A DNA stretch of 64,000 bases, taken from assembly GCA_024362935.1 (NCBI GenBank), contig JANCRA010000164.1, positions 434,001-498,000 of the forward strand. Reading direction: 5' to 3'. Position numbers and translations under genes: made by a program. The notes beneath the pieces were generated by a model. That model was given only the letters and a program-made list of their open reading frames with translations. It was not told the origin of the DNA and ran no database searches. Each line of letters starts with the position of its first letter. Position 1 is the stretch's first letter. Below are positions 53,101 to 64,000 of this stretch, one piece after another. Source of the stretch: Setophaga petechia. Lineage: Eukaryota; Chordata; Aves; Passeriformes; Parulidae.

Positions 53101-56100
53101 ATGGAGGAGGAGGAGGAAGAAGGCCCTGGAGCTGCCCCAGCACAGGAGACTGAAGAGGTGGTGCCGTTCAGTCCACCGCAGGAGAGTGAGTGGCAGAGCT
53201 GGGCTGCAGGGCTGGAACCTGCAGCCAACTTGGCGGCATGCCATGCCATGCCATGCCATCCCATGCCCTGGGGAAATGCCCACAGACAGGATGGAAGAGG
53301 GGCCGGGCAGACACCCCGCAGTGGCCGTGCTCCATCCCCCTGGTGCATCCTGGGGCTCTCCCTGCCTGGGCAGCGCAGGGCTGGGCTGTGTTCTCCGGCC
53401 TCTCCCGCAGCCCCTCAGCTCTGGCTGCGCTCGCTCTTTGCCAGATGCAGCCCTGGAGCGCACACAGGAGCAGGAACCCGGCCGTGGCCGCTTCCGCAGC
53501 ACAGCGCAGGTACCTGCAGCCACCCCCACCTGGGCTGGGCCTGCTTTCCCTGCTCAGCCCAGCACCGTGTGTGCAGCACTCCATGCGACATTCCCGGCTT
53601 CCTGTCCTTCTCCTACAGCTCATTTGCGACTTCATCAGGAGCATTGGGCGGGAAGAGACCAGCACCATGGGCACTGGGCTCAGAGCACACTCGGAGCTCC
53701 TCAATCATGAGACCAGTGCCGCCCTGCTGGATTTGCTTCTGGAGAAGGGTGTTGCCAGGCCAGAACTAGTAAGCAGCCTGAGGCCAGGCTTCAATTCCTA
53801 CATGAGTCAGGTGGCTTCCTGAGCCACGCTTGCTGGTCCCCGGGAGCCTTTAAGGCCATGGCAGTGCGCTGGGAAGGGAAGCACTTCTCTGGGGACCCTG
53901 GGGACATTGCTCCCTCTGGCAGCTTTCCAAGTCTTCCCGTGCCTTCTCCAGGTGCCTGCCATGGTGAAGTACATTCACCGATGGCTCATGGCCAGTGATT
54001 GTGCTGAGCACAGGCTGGACAAAGCCCTGCTGAATCTCACCAAAGCACAACCGGATGACGCAGTGGTGACGCTCCTGCGTGTGGCCCCATCCTGTGACAG
54101 GTATGGGGCCCACCTGCCAGAGGGCTCAGGCCTCCCCAGCCCATTAGCCCGTACCGCCTGTCCCAGGTGTCTGACCAACAGAGAGTTCCTGAGCCCTCTG
54201 GCTGCTGCCTTTCCCAGCCCTGGCACGTCAGCCCCTGAGCCTGCTGCCATGCTCCCTTGCCGTCCCTCAGGGCTCTGTCCCCACAGGGCTGGGCAGCCTG
54301 GGTGCTGCTGGCAAGGGCCAGTGGGCAGAGGCAGAGCTGGTGCTCAGCCCAGGCCCCTAGGGATGCCCAGGCCACGGTGCTGTGTCTGAGACCCTCCTGA
54401 GACAGAGCTCTAACCCCGCAGAGCTGCCATCACCATGTGGAAGACCATCATGTGCTTGTCCGGGACTGTGGAGATCCTCTTGGATGTGCTGAGGAGCTGG
54501 CCAGAGCGCAGCACGTGCACCTCCGATGGGGACAAAACGGGTGTCTTTGCCCTGGCTGTGAGTTTCTGCAAGTGGCCTTTGCTGGCCCCAAGGCCGCCTC
54601 TCCTGCAGCTCTCCATCCTCCTTCCCCCACTGCATCTCCCTGCCTCAGGCGCTGGCCTGAAACCTGGCCCGGGGGCAGCTTCAGGCCTACCAGGCTCTGT
54701 GCTCCCCCTGCCAAGGTCTCTCCGGACCTACCCCTGCCAAGCTCGGGCCCTGCCACACAGACACCTGGGCACTGAGTGCTTTCTCAGGGGCTTTGTCCCT
54801 TGCAGGCAACTGTGGTGATGTGGAAGATCCTCCAGGAGCCCCATGTCCCACGTGTAGTGACGCTGTATTTCCCCCACCTATTTGTGCATCTGCTCTTCCA
54901 AGTGTTCTTCAGCACAGAAGAGATGCCAGAGGAGGTCGATACCTTCTGGAAGGAATGCCAGGAAGAGCACGGCCTTGCCGCCAGCCCCAACAGGTGCTCC
55001 ATGCCAGTCCTTCTGTCCCTGCCACGTGGCCTGCCAAGGAGCCGGTGCTGCCAGTGTGACCTGGGCTTTGCTGTGCACACAGGTTTGCAGTGCAGACCCT
55101 GAAGTCCCTGCTCTGCCTTCTCCAGTGTGAGCACGTGGTGGTGTCAATGGAAGGCAAGCGTGGCTGGGACACGCTGCTCTGTGCTGACACCCACCACTGT
55201 GCTGTGGGCATGCTGGCCAGGTGAGACCCCCTGCTCCCCAGCTGCCCCTGGCATTTGTGCCCTGTGCCCGGGGTGCCCCATACACTGGGGCCCCGTGGTC
55301 ATGGGCCACAAGGCATTGTCACCAAGGGACGGCCAGGGAGACTGCAAAAGGCTGGGAGAGAAGCGTGCCCAAGAGCAGCCACCTCTCAGAGGACCCGGCT
55401 CCCCCTTGCAGGGGTCTGGAGAAAGGCCAGACCACTGTGAGTCAGTCCTGGCAGAGCTTTAGCCCTGCTGCCTCAGGGTTTTGCTTCCTATTTCCTCCTA
55501 TCAGAGAAATGCACCATGCATCCGAAGCCTTGTGTTCCGCAATTGCACTCCACCTGCTTGGGCTGCTCAGCAAAGACATGCCATGTCGGGATTTGGCCGC
55601 CATGGCGTTCCTTGTGGAGGTGAGTCTGAAGGGCAGCGCTGCCTGGCTGAGCTTCCTCCCGGCTCTCTGCCCTCTCGTGGCCGCAGCTGCCCGGGATGGT
55701 GCCCGCGCCCTGTGCTGCTGCCTGGGCCTGGCCCTGTGCGGCTCCCCCATCACCGGCCTTGTGCCTTTCAGATCCTGGACTGCTGGAACTTGAGTGAATG
55801 CCGTGACAGTGTCCTGGAGGTCATGTCCGAGAAGCTGCAGAGCGATTGCAGGGAGATGCGTTGCTTGGCACTCAGAGGCCTCCTGGTGCTCGGCCCCAGC
55901 GTCTCGGTGAGAAGAGGGCAGCGGCTGAAGCCATGCTGCCCAGCAAGCTGGGCAAGGCGGTCACTTGGCCTTGCCTGGCCCTTGGGCGCTGCGGCAGCTG
56001 CTCCCAGCTCTCCTGCTGCTCCAGTGCTTTGGCACAGGCCTTTGGCCTCTGGGCCCTGTGGCAGCAGGATGGCGTTTCACACACTCGTGTTCCACACAGG

Positions 56101-58082
56101 CCGCAAGAATGTGGAGCCTGCATGAAAGGCTGGTGGAGCTGCTGCAGGAAAATGACAGCAACATACTTAGGATGACCATGGTTCTCCTCAGCAGTTTGTT
56201 CCTGTGCAATGGTGTCCCACTAGCCAGCCCCCTTGCCCTGCAGCTGGCTGGGGCGCTCCTGCCACTCTTTGACAACGTAAGGCTCTGCGCCTCCAGCCAC
56301 AGCCACCGGCTGCTGCCTGCAAACTTTGTGCCCTGTGCATTTTCAGGCCTGTGCCCAGGTGGATGTGAAGCAGCCGATGCTGAAGTCTCTTCTTCTTTCT
56401 TTCATACAGGATGATAGCCAGGTGCAGGTGTGCTCCATGTTCATCTTCCGAGAGATGCTGTATTTGTCACCAGAAGGGGAAAAAGAGGCCCTGAAGTCAC
56501 ACGTGCACCAGAGCCTGCTCCCACTGCTCTTCCACTGCCATGACAAGAACAGGCGTGTGGCAGAGGTGAGGACTCAGCAGCTGCCTCTGGCACTCGGCTG
56601 CCTCCTGCTCTGGTGCCTCGTGGGCTGCAGCCTCCTCCTGGCCTTGCTACAGGGACCTGTGCGGGTCCTGGGCCCTGGGCTCTGGTGCCATCTCCAGGTC
56701 TCTGTTGCTCTCCAGGACTCCCGGGAAACACTGAAATCTTCAGCCACATTCCTGAACAGGAAGGATCTCCAACACCTGCAGTGGTTGAGTCAGATCTGGA
56801 GGTTCGGCGAGGGCCTGGTGAGGACGGCCTGCAAGCCCCAGCCTCAGGCTGGAAAAGCCCCCTGACCGCGCTGCTCAGCGAGTGCGGCTGGCAGCTGCGC
56901 CCCTGCCCAGTGCTGCAGCCAGGGCCGCCAGCCAGCACCCAACAGGCTGCTGCCTTCCCTGGGCTGCGCGAGCTCTGCTGCAGGCTCCTGTGGGCCCGAG
57001 CCGGGTGCCCATGGAGCCCAGGCCCAGATGGGCTGCGGGGCGGCACCGCGGCTCCCCGGGCAGCAGCCGGCCCGATGCCCCCGTCAGAGCCCGGCGCCAG
57101 CGGCTGCTGGCCGCGCCTCAGGGCTGTGCGGGCAGGGGAGGTCGGGGCTGGGCGCAGGCAGCTCCCGGCCCAGGGGCTGAGCCCGCACCAAGTGCACCCT
57201 CCTGCCGCTCTCTGCAGCTGGCAGAGGACAGGAGCCGAGCGGTCGAGCACCTGCGCCGGGCCCTGCGCTACCTGGAGAGCCCACAGGAGCCCCTGCGAGA
57301 GGCGGCCATCAAGTTCATGGGTGAGCCACAAGCCCGTGCTGCCCTTCCCCTCCCCGGCCTGCCGCAGCTCGGCCCCGCCCCGCCTGCTGCCCCGGCAGCG
57401 CCAGTCGGGCCCGGCGCCCTCTGGCAGCCGTGCCCTGGGGCGGCAGCGTGCGGCAAGGGCCGGGCTGAGCCCTGCCGGGCCAGCAGCCCATGTGGCCACA
57501 GCGCCGGCAGCGCCGCTGGCAGGGAGCTGTGCCGCCGGCGCCGTGACAGGCTCTGTGTTCACAGGCATGGCCGGGCGGCACCTGAGGGGGCAGCGGCAAG
57601 AGCTGCAGCTGATCTGCACCGGTGAGCGAGGGCAGCGGGCTGACAGCGCGGGCTGCCGGGGGGAGCTGCAAGCCCTGCCCCGTCTGCGGAGAGCTCTGCT
57701 CCCGGGGGCAGAGCACACTGAGATTTCAGGGCCACATGGGCCATTCGTGGCCAGGAGCTTCGGGCTGATCCCCTTGCTCCCTGCTCCCTCCTGGCCATGG
57801 CAGGAGCCGGCTGGGATGGCCCTTGCAGGGGGCTCTCCTGGGCTCCCCGCAGATCCGGCTCTGACCGTGCCTCTGTTCCTCTCTCTTGCAGCCCTGGAAC
57901 GCCTGACGGAGGACACGAGCAGTGCCGTGTCACAGCTGGCACTTGAAACACTGCGTGTCCTCCGGGCAATACAGCGTGAGCGATATTCCACCATCCGGAG
58001 GCTGCAGGATCAGCTGCGCAGGGCATGGAGGGCTCGGCCTCGCCTGTCGGGGTTCAGCTGCCTGCTCTGCCGGATGACTTAG
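53101..58082 (+). CDS. Maestro heat-like repeat (MROH) family protein, 15 coding exons
   Basis: Exons read directly: (..)53,101-53,185; 53,445-53,509; 53,619-53,768; 53,952-54,100; 54,422-54,557; 54,806-54,993; 55,083-55,220; 55,505-55,619; 55,772-55,906; 56,100-56,276; 56,410-56,565; 56,716-56,817; 57,218-57,320; 57,565-57,621; 57,892-58,082. Every intron is GT-AG and all phases agree; from the Met at 53,101 the product is 648 residues. The frame is open back to an ATG at 52,513, so up to about 844 residues are possible. Typical MROH phrases: RGRFRSTAQ, VPAMVKYIHRWLMA, VTLYFPHLFVHLLFQVFF, MRCLALRGLLVL, EALKSHVHQSLLPLLFHCHD and the SRETLKSSATFLNRKDLQHL block near the C-terminus. Predicted all-helical HEAT-repeat scaffold, probably cytoplasmic; molecular role unknown. 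No stop or frameshift, so it is probably functional. Which MROH number is unclear; birds carry many. Confidence 0.9.
53236..53268 (+). repeat. (ATGCC)n short tandem repeat in MROH intron 1
   Basis: About six copies of CATGC/CATCC pentamers. Confidence 0.85.
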
Positions 58083-58195
58083 GAGGAGAGCTGATCTGGG
58101 AGGCTGTCTTTGCTGGGGCAACCTGAACCAGGGGTAAGTTTCCTTTTTCTTGAAGATTTTTCTTTTCTTCTTTTCCATTTTTTATCTATATTGTA

Positions 58196-58205
58196 AATAA
58201 ATAAA
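58196..58205 (+). terminator. Poly(A) signals of the MROH gene
   Basis: Overlapping AATAAATAAA 114 bases after the stop codon, in a short AT-rich tract. Confidence 0.7.
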
Positions 58206-58259
58206 TTATAGAGTAGATATAATTATATATATTATAGATTACTGTGAGAAATCAATTCT

Positions 58260-59385
58260 AGAATGTGTTATGATACACAGACTGCCAGGAGCTTTTCTTT
58301 GCTGCCCAGGCTGTGCAGGGCAAGAGGCAGGAAAGGGTGAAAAGGCACAGCAGGCTGAGGGGTGGTGAGGCCCTGAAGGGGGATAAAGGGTGCTCGTGCC
58401 CAGCCAGCTGCCCAGGCATGCAGTGCTGCAGGGGAAATGCCCAGAAGCCCCTTGGCCTTTGGTGGTTCTGCTGAAGCCTTTGTGCTGCCCACAGAGCAGC
58501 TGGGCAGGGGCCGCAGCTGCAGGGATCCCTGCCAGAGCGGTGCCTGGAGATGGCCACAAGCCCTGTGCCAGGCAGGAAGCGCCATCCGTGTCCTCCTGCC
58601 CGTGTGCTGCTGGCTGCCTTGCTGAGGGCTCCCAGGTGCCCCGGGATGGGGCTGCTCTGGAGCTGCTGTGGGGCTGCAGCGCTGCTGCCGGGCAGCTTGG
58701 CCGGGCTGGGGCAGCCCCTGAGGGGCTGGGGCACTGGCAAGCCCTGAGCAATGGGCTCAAAGAGGCCACAAGCAGCCCTTGTTTGCTTTGGGATCACCGT
58801 GAGTTGGGGGGGCAGTGCAGGGGGGAAGAGAGAAAGTGTGGGCTTCCCTCAACTATGGCTGGGTTTTTCCCTACCATGTAGGAGTTGGGCCTTCCTCAAG
58901 ACCCTGACAGAGATAAGAGTTTTTCTCTTTTTTCATGTTTTCTGGTTTTGTCTCCAATCTCTTTTCAATAATGTGTTTGTTTTTCCAGAGGAAGCATTCT
59001 AGGTGGTCCAGTGTGGATGGGGAAGTCCTTGGGAGCAGCTGTGCCCTTGGAGAAGGCTGAAGACATGGTTTGGGAGCAGCTTTTCTTCCAGCCGTGGCTG
59101 GCGTGAGGTGGGTCCCTGTGTGCTTGGCAGGGTGGGATCAGAGCTTTTGGGAGCTGGCAGCGAGCACAGGAGCATCCTGCTCTGGGCTCTGCTGAGGGCT
59201 GGATGTGCCGTGGCTGGCTGCAGGCTGGGCACATGTCCTGCCCTCCTGCTCTGTGCCAAAGGCAGCAGGGATGGGCAGCTGTGGGCACAGCTCTGGGCAC
59301 AGCCAGCATGGCCTGGGCACCGCAGGCCTTGGCACAAGGGCACAGGAGCCCTCAGCTGACGGGCACTTTCTGCTTTCTCTCCTTG
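58260..59385. other. Downstream flank of MROH
   Basis: GC-rich with several overlapping frames on both strands, none recognised. Interrupted near 58,900-59,000 by an AT-rich stretch. Confidence 0.45.
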
Positions 59386-59389
59386 CAGC

Positions 59390-59549
59390 CGGGCTCTGCG
59401 GGCGCTGAGGCTGCTCTGGGCTCTGCCAGGGCTCTGCTGGGCTCAGCCCTGGGCCCAGCTGGGCTGGCTCTGCCCTCACATTGCTCTGACAGCTTTGCAT
59501 CAGACGAGCCCCTTGCCAGCACAGCGCCTGAGCTTTCTGCTTTGGCAGG
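59390..59549 (+). other. Candidate exon, unassigned
   Basis: Open stretch between an acceptor-like TCTCTCCTTGCAG and a donor-like GGCAG/GTGAGTG. It encodes SALGPAGLALPSHCSDSFAS and is rich in alanine and serine. The splice context is good, but no family is recognised and no partner exons are clear. Confidence 0.3.
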
Positions 59550-60106
59550 TGAGTGAGACTCTGCTGCAGGCCCAGAGATTGCAGCTGGGGACACACATCC
59601 AATTGGGAAGGACCCAAACCCTCCACAGTCCCAGCTGAACGCCTGGATCTGCACATGGTGTTTTGTCTGTCCCATTCTTCCTTCTTGATTGGCTGGAATT
59701 GTGCAATTGCACTTTCTTCCTCCTCTAGCAGTGCCACGAGTGGGCCAAAGCTGGCGAGTGGGCCGTGCTCCTGAGGCAGTGCAGTCTGGAGCTGGTGCAT
59801 GGAGAATTGCCCTTCTGCGCTTCCAAACCAGAGCAAAAAGCTGTCAGTGGGACTTTGTGTCTCTAAGAAATCCCTGACAGTTTCAAAGGGAATGTGCAGC
59901 TCATTCACAGGGTGAGAAGGATGGTCATCTTCTAAAGGATTTGGGGTTTGACAGAGTTTCCATTCCCAGTCCTGCTTGGAGCTTGCAGGGCACAAAGCAA
60001 TTTCCTCTTGCTTCGACCACAATTTCAAATACCAATGTTGGAAACAAAGCCCAAAATCTATTAAAAGGCTGCTGAGGTCAGTAAGATGGATCCATGCCAT
60101 CAGCAC
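59550..60106 (-). other. Unrecognised open stretch, minus strand
   Basis: Open from an ATG at 60,100 with non-repetitive, protein-like composition: IDFGLCFQHWYLKLWSKQEE, HPVNELHIPFETVRDFLE, FGPLVALLEEEESAIAQFQP. The frame continues to 59,138, but the GC-rich second half looks compositional. It could be an old retroelement or retrocopy fragment. No family recognised. Confidence 0.3.
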
Positions 60107-61260
60107 ATTTACAATGTAAATAACTGAGTTCTCTTTTTAAAAAGATCATTTACCTCTTTATGCAAAGAATGTAACTTTGCATTTGTGTTTTGTTTTTTTC
60201 ACTAACATTATGTTATGTTTTTTCATTAACACTTTGATCTTATTATTGTCTTTTACAATTTACCTATTTTTTTCCTTTTTCCTTTTTTTTCCTTTAAATA
60301 GAAAACATGTCCTACAAAAGGAATGTCCTTTGCTCCTGGTTCCCATGTGGAACAGCTCCCTTCCTGCAGGCTGAGCTGCTCAGGCAGAGTCCGGCAGCTC
60401 CTGGCCCTGCAGGGCTGAGGCTTTTCCCCGTTGCTGGGCACAGACTGATGGAGCAGCACTGCTGAACACGGGCACACAGAGGGACCAGGAGCAGCTGCCT
60501 TTGGCCACCTGAGGCTCCAAGGCCCAAACTCTGAGCAGCCAGGGCTGGAAGAGACTGGCAGGATCTGATCCCTGACTCTGGGCCAGGGCTGCACCAATGA
60601 CCCCACAGCAGCAGCAGCAGATGGAGCTGACTTTGAGCACAGCCCCTGCCCCTCTTCCCTGCTGTGGGCAGCGGTGTCACAGCAGCCTGAGGCACCTGGG
60701 AGCCCCCAGTGCCAGCAGGGACTTGAGATGGCAGCCCTGGGCTCCTGGAGGCTGTGCAAGGAACGGAGCTGGGCACTCCCTGTGCATGGGGAGCTTCCAG
60801 ATGGAAAAGGCTGCTGTGCCCAGGCAGCTCCAAGGGCACAGGAAGGAGGCTCTGGAGCACTGGATCTGTGCCAGTGCCACAGTCCTGGGCAGCAGCCAGT
60901 GAGCCCTGGGGGAACAGAGGGCACAGCAAGAGGGACAGAACCAGGCAAGGTCAGAGACTGGAGAGAGCCAGAGCCAGGAGCAGGAACAGCTGCTCCATTG
61001 CACTCTTGGAGAAAGCTCTTGGCTGGTTCAAAGTGCTGAAAGGCGTGAAGGGCAGAGAGGAGGCCACAGCAAGCAATGCTCCTGTTTGCACAGCCTCCCC
61101 TCTCCGTGTCCCAGAAGGAATTGCATGGACTGTGTTCTTCTCTCCGAGTCGTCTCGTTCAGCATGAGCAGCTCAGCACCAGGAGCTGAAGGAGCTGAAGC
61201 CTCAGGCCACAGGAGCTGGGCAAGAGGAAAGTTTCTGAGCAAATGAATGATGTTTACATG
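60107..61260. other. Intergenic
   Basis: AT-rich to about 60,300, then GC-moderate sequence with a minus-strand frame (61,242-60,253) of mixed composition and no recognised domains. I see no gene I can support. Confidence 0.4.
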
Positions 61261-61279
61261 AACCTAGCTGAATTTGGCA

Positions 61280-61470
61280 GATGGAATCATGGAATCACAG
61301 AATCCTTTCTGTTGGGAAAGTCCTCTGAGCTCACCCAGTGCAGCCGCTCACCCAGCACTGCCAAGCCCAGCACTAAACCACGTCCCTGAACTGCCAAGGC
61401 CTGGACAGCAGCCCTGAATGAGGCCTGGACAGCAGGCCCTGAGCCAAAGGGGGCCTCTGGATGAACCTTC
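61280..61470 (+). mobile_element. CR1-like 3'-end fragment
   Basis: GAATCATGGAATCACAGAATCCTTT followed by GTTGGGAAAGTCC and CACCCAGTGCAGCC has the pattern of a reverse-complemented CR1 tail. Confidence 0.55.
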
Positions 61471-62790
61471 CAACCAAAGGTTGTCTTTGCATCTGCTCAT
61501 TAATGAAATATGCAGGGTCATTAGCACTGTGATAGATGTAGCCACTCATTCGTGAAACCTGTATTGACCTTTGTGTATTTAGAAGTCAGACAAGGCCATG
61601 AAATCTGACATCTGGCCTTGTTTGGGGCTGAAGGATCCAAGTCACCTCCCTTGGTTCCTCCTTGAGCCCTGGCCAGGCTTTGTGAGGAACCCAAGAGGAG
61701 GATGAAACCAGATGTTCCCACACTGGAAGTGCTGTCAGTCTGTTCATTCAGCACTGTCAGAGCTGGGCCCTCTCCCAGCGGGGTTGGAGCCTCACCTGTG
61801 GCTGGAGGCACCTGCAGGAATTCCCAGTGCCCAGGAGTGGCTCTGCAGCCCTTGGCTGTGGCAGCTTCCCCAGCTGCTGTGTGGATCTGGGGGATGGTAA
61901 AGCCTGAGGGTAACTGGGGCTGGATCTTTGTTAATCACTGCAGGCAATCTTTGGTGGGGATGGTTGGGTGCATTGCTGAGCTGCTCCCTTTGTGATTCTT
62001 TGCTGCTTTGAACTGCAGGAAATGACACTGATTCCTTCAGTTGGAGTCTGTGTCTTTGGTGCTGACTTTACTCACTGGTAAAACAAAACTGGCCCAGTCT
62101 GGCCAGATCCCAACAAAATGTCACTTGTTCATGTAAATGTGAGGAATCAGTCCCATCAGAAATTCCCAGATGGGAAGCCCTTCCCTGGAGTTCCCAGGCT
62201 CTGGAGTGGGCTGAGGTCAGAGCCCCGTGTGAGCAGTGGGGCAGTCGGGTAAAAGAGGCTGAACCCCTGGATGGCTTCAAATGCATCCAAAAATTACATA
62301 TGGGAAAAGGAAAAGAACTTGTGGGTTTGGGCAGACAAAGATGAATTTGTTAAGAGTACATTGGAAACAGCACCTTCAGAAGGAACAATTATTTCAAATG
62401 CTCCCACATGGAGAAAGAGAAGAAGGTTTTGATCTTGAGCTCAGATGCATTTGTGCAAGTGAAATATCAATATAATAAATAACTATATATGTATTTATAG
62501 TATAATAAGACCATATATATATTTTTGTATATTTTTATATGTATGTCTGTATCTGTCTATCTATATCAATATGTATGTCTACATATAAAATTATAATAAT
62601 GTGAAGTAGTGCTGCCAATACTAATTTGGTAGCTTTGGCTGCTCAGGGATGTAACACTAAATACCCTACAGAACAGGATTGGCCAGGACCCTAATGTCAG
62701 TGGTCAACTTTGTGAGATTGTCTACAATGAAAAAAGGAGGAATGGATGAGATTGGCTATTTTTACAGGGTTTGCTGATACTGTGATGCAG
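61470..62790. other. Intergenic, AT-rich toward the right
   Basis: No gene recognised. About 62,470-62,600 is a low-complexity TATATGTATGTCTATAT tract. Confidence 0.45.
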
Positions 62791-63400
62791 AGTGCTTTGT
62801 CTGTTGCTGTGAAAAATTCAGTGATTAAGCCTGCAGGGCTTTTCATGTGCCAGACTGTCCACAAACTGCAGAATTGGTTGAACGCGTGAAGGGGTTGTTA
62901 AAAGAGCAGTTGAAAAAGTGAGGAGATGGGAACCTTTGCCCATGGAGAGCCCACCTCCCAGATGTGCTCCATGCCCTTAGCAATGGCCCACTGGGGAAAT
63001 GGAAATCCACTGGCTGTGCACGGCTGCCCCCAATTTGCAAATCCAACCATGGGCAGTGAGACTTGGGCTGCCTGGGAAATTGTTCTGGCTGTGATGGCCC
63101 CTGGCAGGGCCAGCCCAGAGGCTGCAGGGCTGGGCCTTCATGCATTGGAATTCATGAGGAGAAATTCAAAGCAAATGAGAGTTATCAATTCTGAAACAGG
63201 AATTCAGATTCCTCCAGGACACTTTTCTTTGGTACCTGCTCCCTTGGAGCTTGGCCTTGCAAAGTGTTCATGTCATGGCAGGAGGAATTGATGCAGAATA
63301 TCAAGGAGAAATTATAGTAATTCTGTTAAACAATAGTGACCAGGATTGGATTAGTCAACCCCATGACAGGGTAGCACAATTATCAATATTGCAGTTTTAA
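62790..63400 (+). pseudogene. ERV-L-like pol remnant: integrase end and dUTPase
   Basis: About 62,855-62,920 encodes [16 protein letters not shown], the end of a retroviral integrase core, followed after an in-frame stop by [23 protein letters not shown] sequence. Further on, about 63,175-63,225 gives [15 protein letters not shown] and, after a frameshift, about 63,265-63,385 gives [18 protein letters not shown] and HDRVAQL, the conserved motifs of a dUTPase. The order integrase then dUTPase is characteristic of the ERV-L group. Stops and frame changes make it non-functional. Confidence 0.75.
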
Positions 63401-64000
63401 GAAGGATTGTGAAAAAAGGAGATCCACCTCCAGTCACCACCGTTTGTGGAGATAAAGGGTTTGAATGCAGCAGCCCTAATAATGGAGCCACAGTGTGGGT
63501 CCGGAGGCCAAATGGCCCTCCCGAGGCAGCTGAAGGAACAGCTCCTGGGAAAGACAACTCTGAGTCCTGAAACCTGGGCAGGAACAATGGGAATGTGTCC
63601 CTGCAGCCAAGGATTGTGTGTGAGAACAAGGAGATGTGACAGGATATTGTTTTACACATCCTGCCAGACCAAATCTCCCTGTTTGCCCCAAGGGCCCCTT
63701 TGGAAAATGCTCTGACCCACGGGGCTCCATGTGAAGGCTACTGTGACACTGAGGGACTTGCACAGGAATTCCATGCAGGAGCCTGGGTGCCCCTCAGGGA
63801 CTGGGACCCGGCCCCTTCCAGCCAGAGGAGAAAGGGCCCCCCAAGCCTTGTTAGCCACAGACAGCATGGTAAAGCTGAACAGCAAAGGGCCTGGGGCATT
63901 ATTCTGGAATTAACATGGTGCCAGCTCCATGGACAACAGAATTGTTGTTCCTAACTCGAATGAGACTGAGAGAAAAGAATGAAGAACAGTGTCACTAAAG
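63400..64000 (+). mobile_element. Possible continuation of the ERV-L-like remnant, to window edge
   Basis: Short frames with a retroviral look, such as RKGPPSLVSHRQHGKAE and LTWCQLHGQQNCC near 63,825-63,950, follow the dUTPase. No LTR is seen before the window ends. Confidence 0.4.

Noticed and set aside
52141..53348. Long minus-strand frames over the CpG island
   Set aside because: Expected where stop codons are rare because of GC content; the plus strand carries the real exons.
56441..57994. 517-codon minus-strand frame opposite the MROH exons
   Set aside because: Runs across six well-formed plus-strand exons and introns; proline/arginine/alanine-rich, no domains.
60253..61242. 329-codon minus-strand frame
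   Set aside because: No recognisable motif, mixed low-complexity composition, no splice or promoter support.

Overview
The window looks like nuclear DNA from a bird, most likely a songbird. It holds three intronless-coding olfactory receptors of the avian OR14-like (gamma-c) type, two C2H2 zinc-finger genes with the MEEEAxRKRK leader typical of passerine finger genes, CR1 LINE pieces, several avian-type retroviral LTRs, and one complete multi-exon maestro heat-like repeat (MROH) gene. Nothing bacterial, organellar or RNA-coding was recognised. Species and chromosome cannot be fixed from the sequence.

The main architecture is a set of nested inverted repeats. Palindrome II has a left arm at about 17,630-32,295, a spacer of about 0.5 kb, and a right arm at about 32,805-49,470. 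Reading inward from each side, both arms carry: CR1 piece, olfactory receptor 3' module, olfactory receptor, OR upstream segment, a tandem repeat of about 150 bp, a gag-env retroviral remnant with its 5' LTR and primer-binding site, two satellite families, LTR pieces, a 75-bp tandem repeat, GTTGCCATGGCAAC-type repeats, CR1, a zinc-finger gene, LTR pieces, and a small unrecognised ORF. The arms are clearly diverged and each has private insertions, so this is an old duplication rather than a read or assembly hairpin. A second, less regular palindrome (I) spans 1-19,784. It pairs OR1 with OR2 and is filled with satellite DNA, whose orientation flips at a perfect 27-bp hairpin near 13,274. The OR module therefore occurs three times with alternating orientation (+, -, +).

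From 49,480 to 51,240 there is a tandem array with a unit of about 125 bp, split by a 447-bp solo LTR. A second LTR-like segment follows, and then a CpG-rich promoter region (52,190-53,080). The MROH-like gene (coding 53,101-58,082 or longer) has 15 coding exons whose splice sites and phases all agree. The last 6 kb holds weakly supported exon-like sequence, CR1 pieces and an ERV-L-like pol remnant (end of integrase, then dUTPase) that runs to the window edge.

Likely functions: the ORs are odorant receptors of olfactory neurons, the finger proteins are probable sequence-specific transcriptional regulators, and MROH proteins are helical HEAT-repeat scaffolds of unknown role. The genes do not form a pathway; they share a repeat-rich duplicated landscape. 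The coding copies show signs of decay (OR1 loses its last six codons, ZNF1 its last finger) and of divergence at ligand-contact or DNA-contact positions. I worked by eye, so repeat boundaries are accurate to tens of bases unless a motif is cited.
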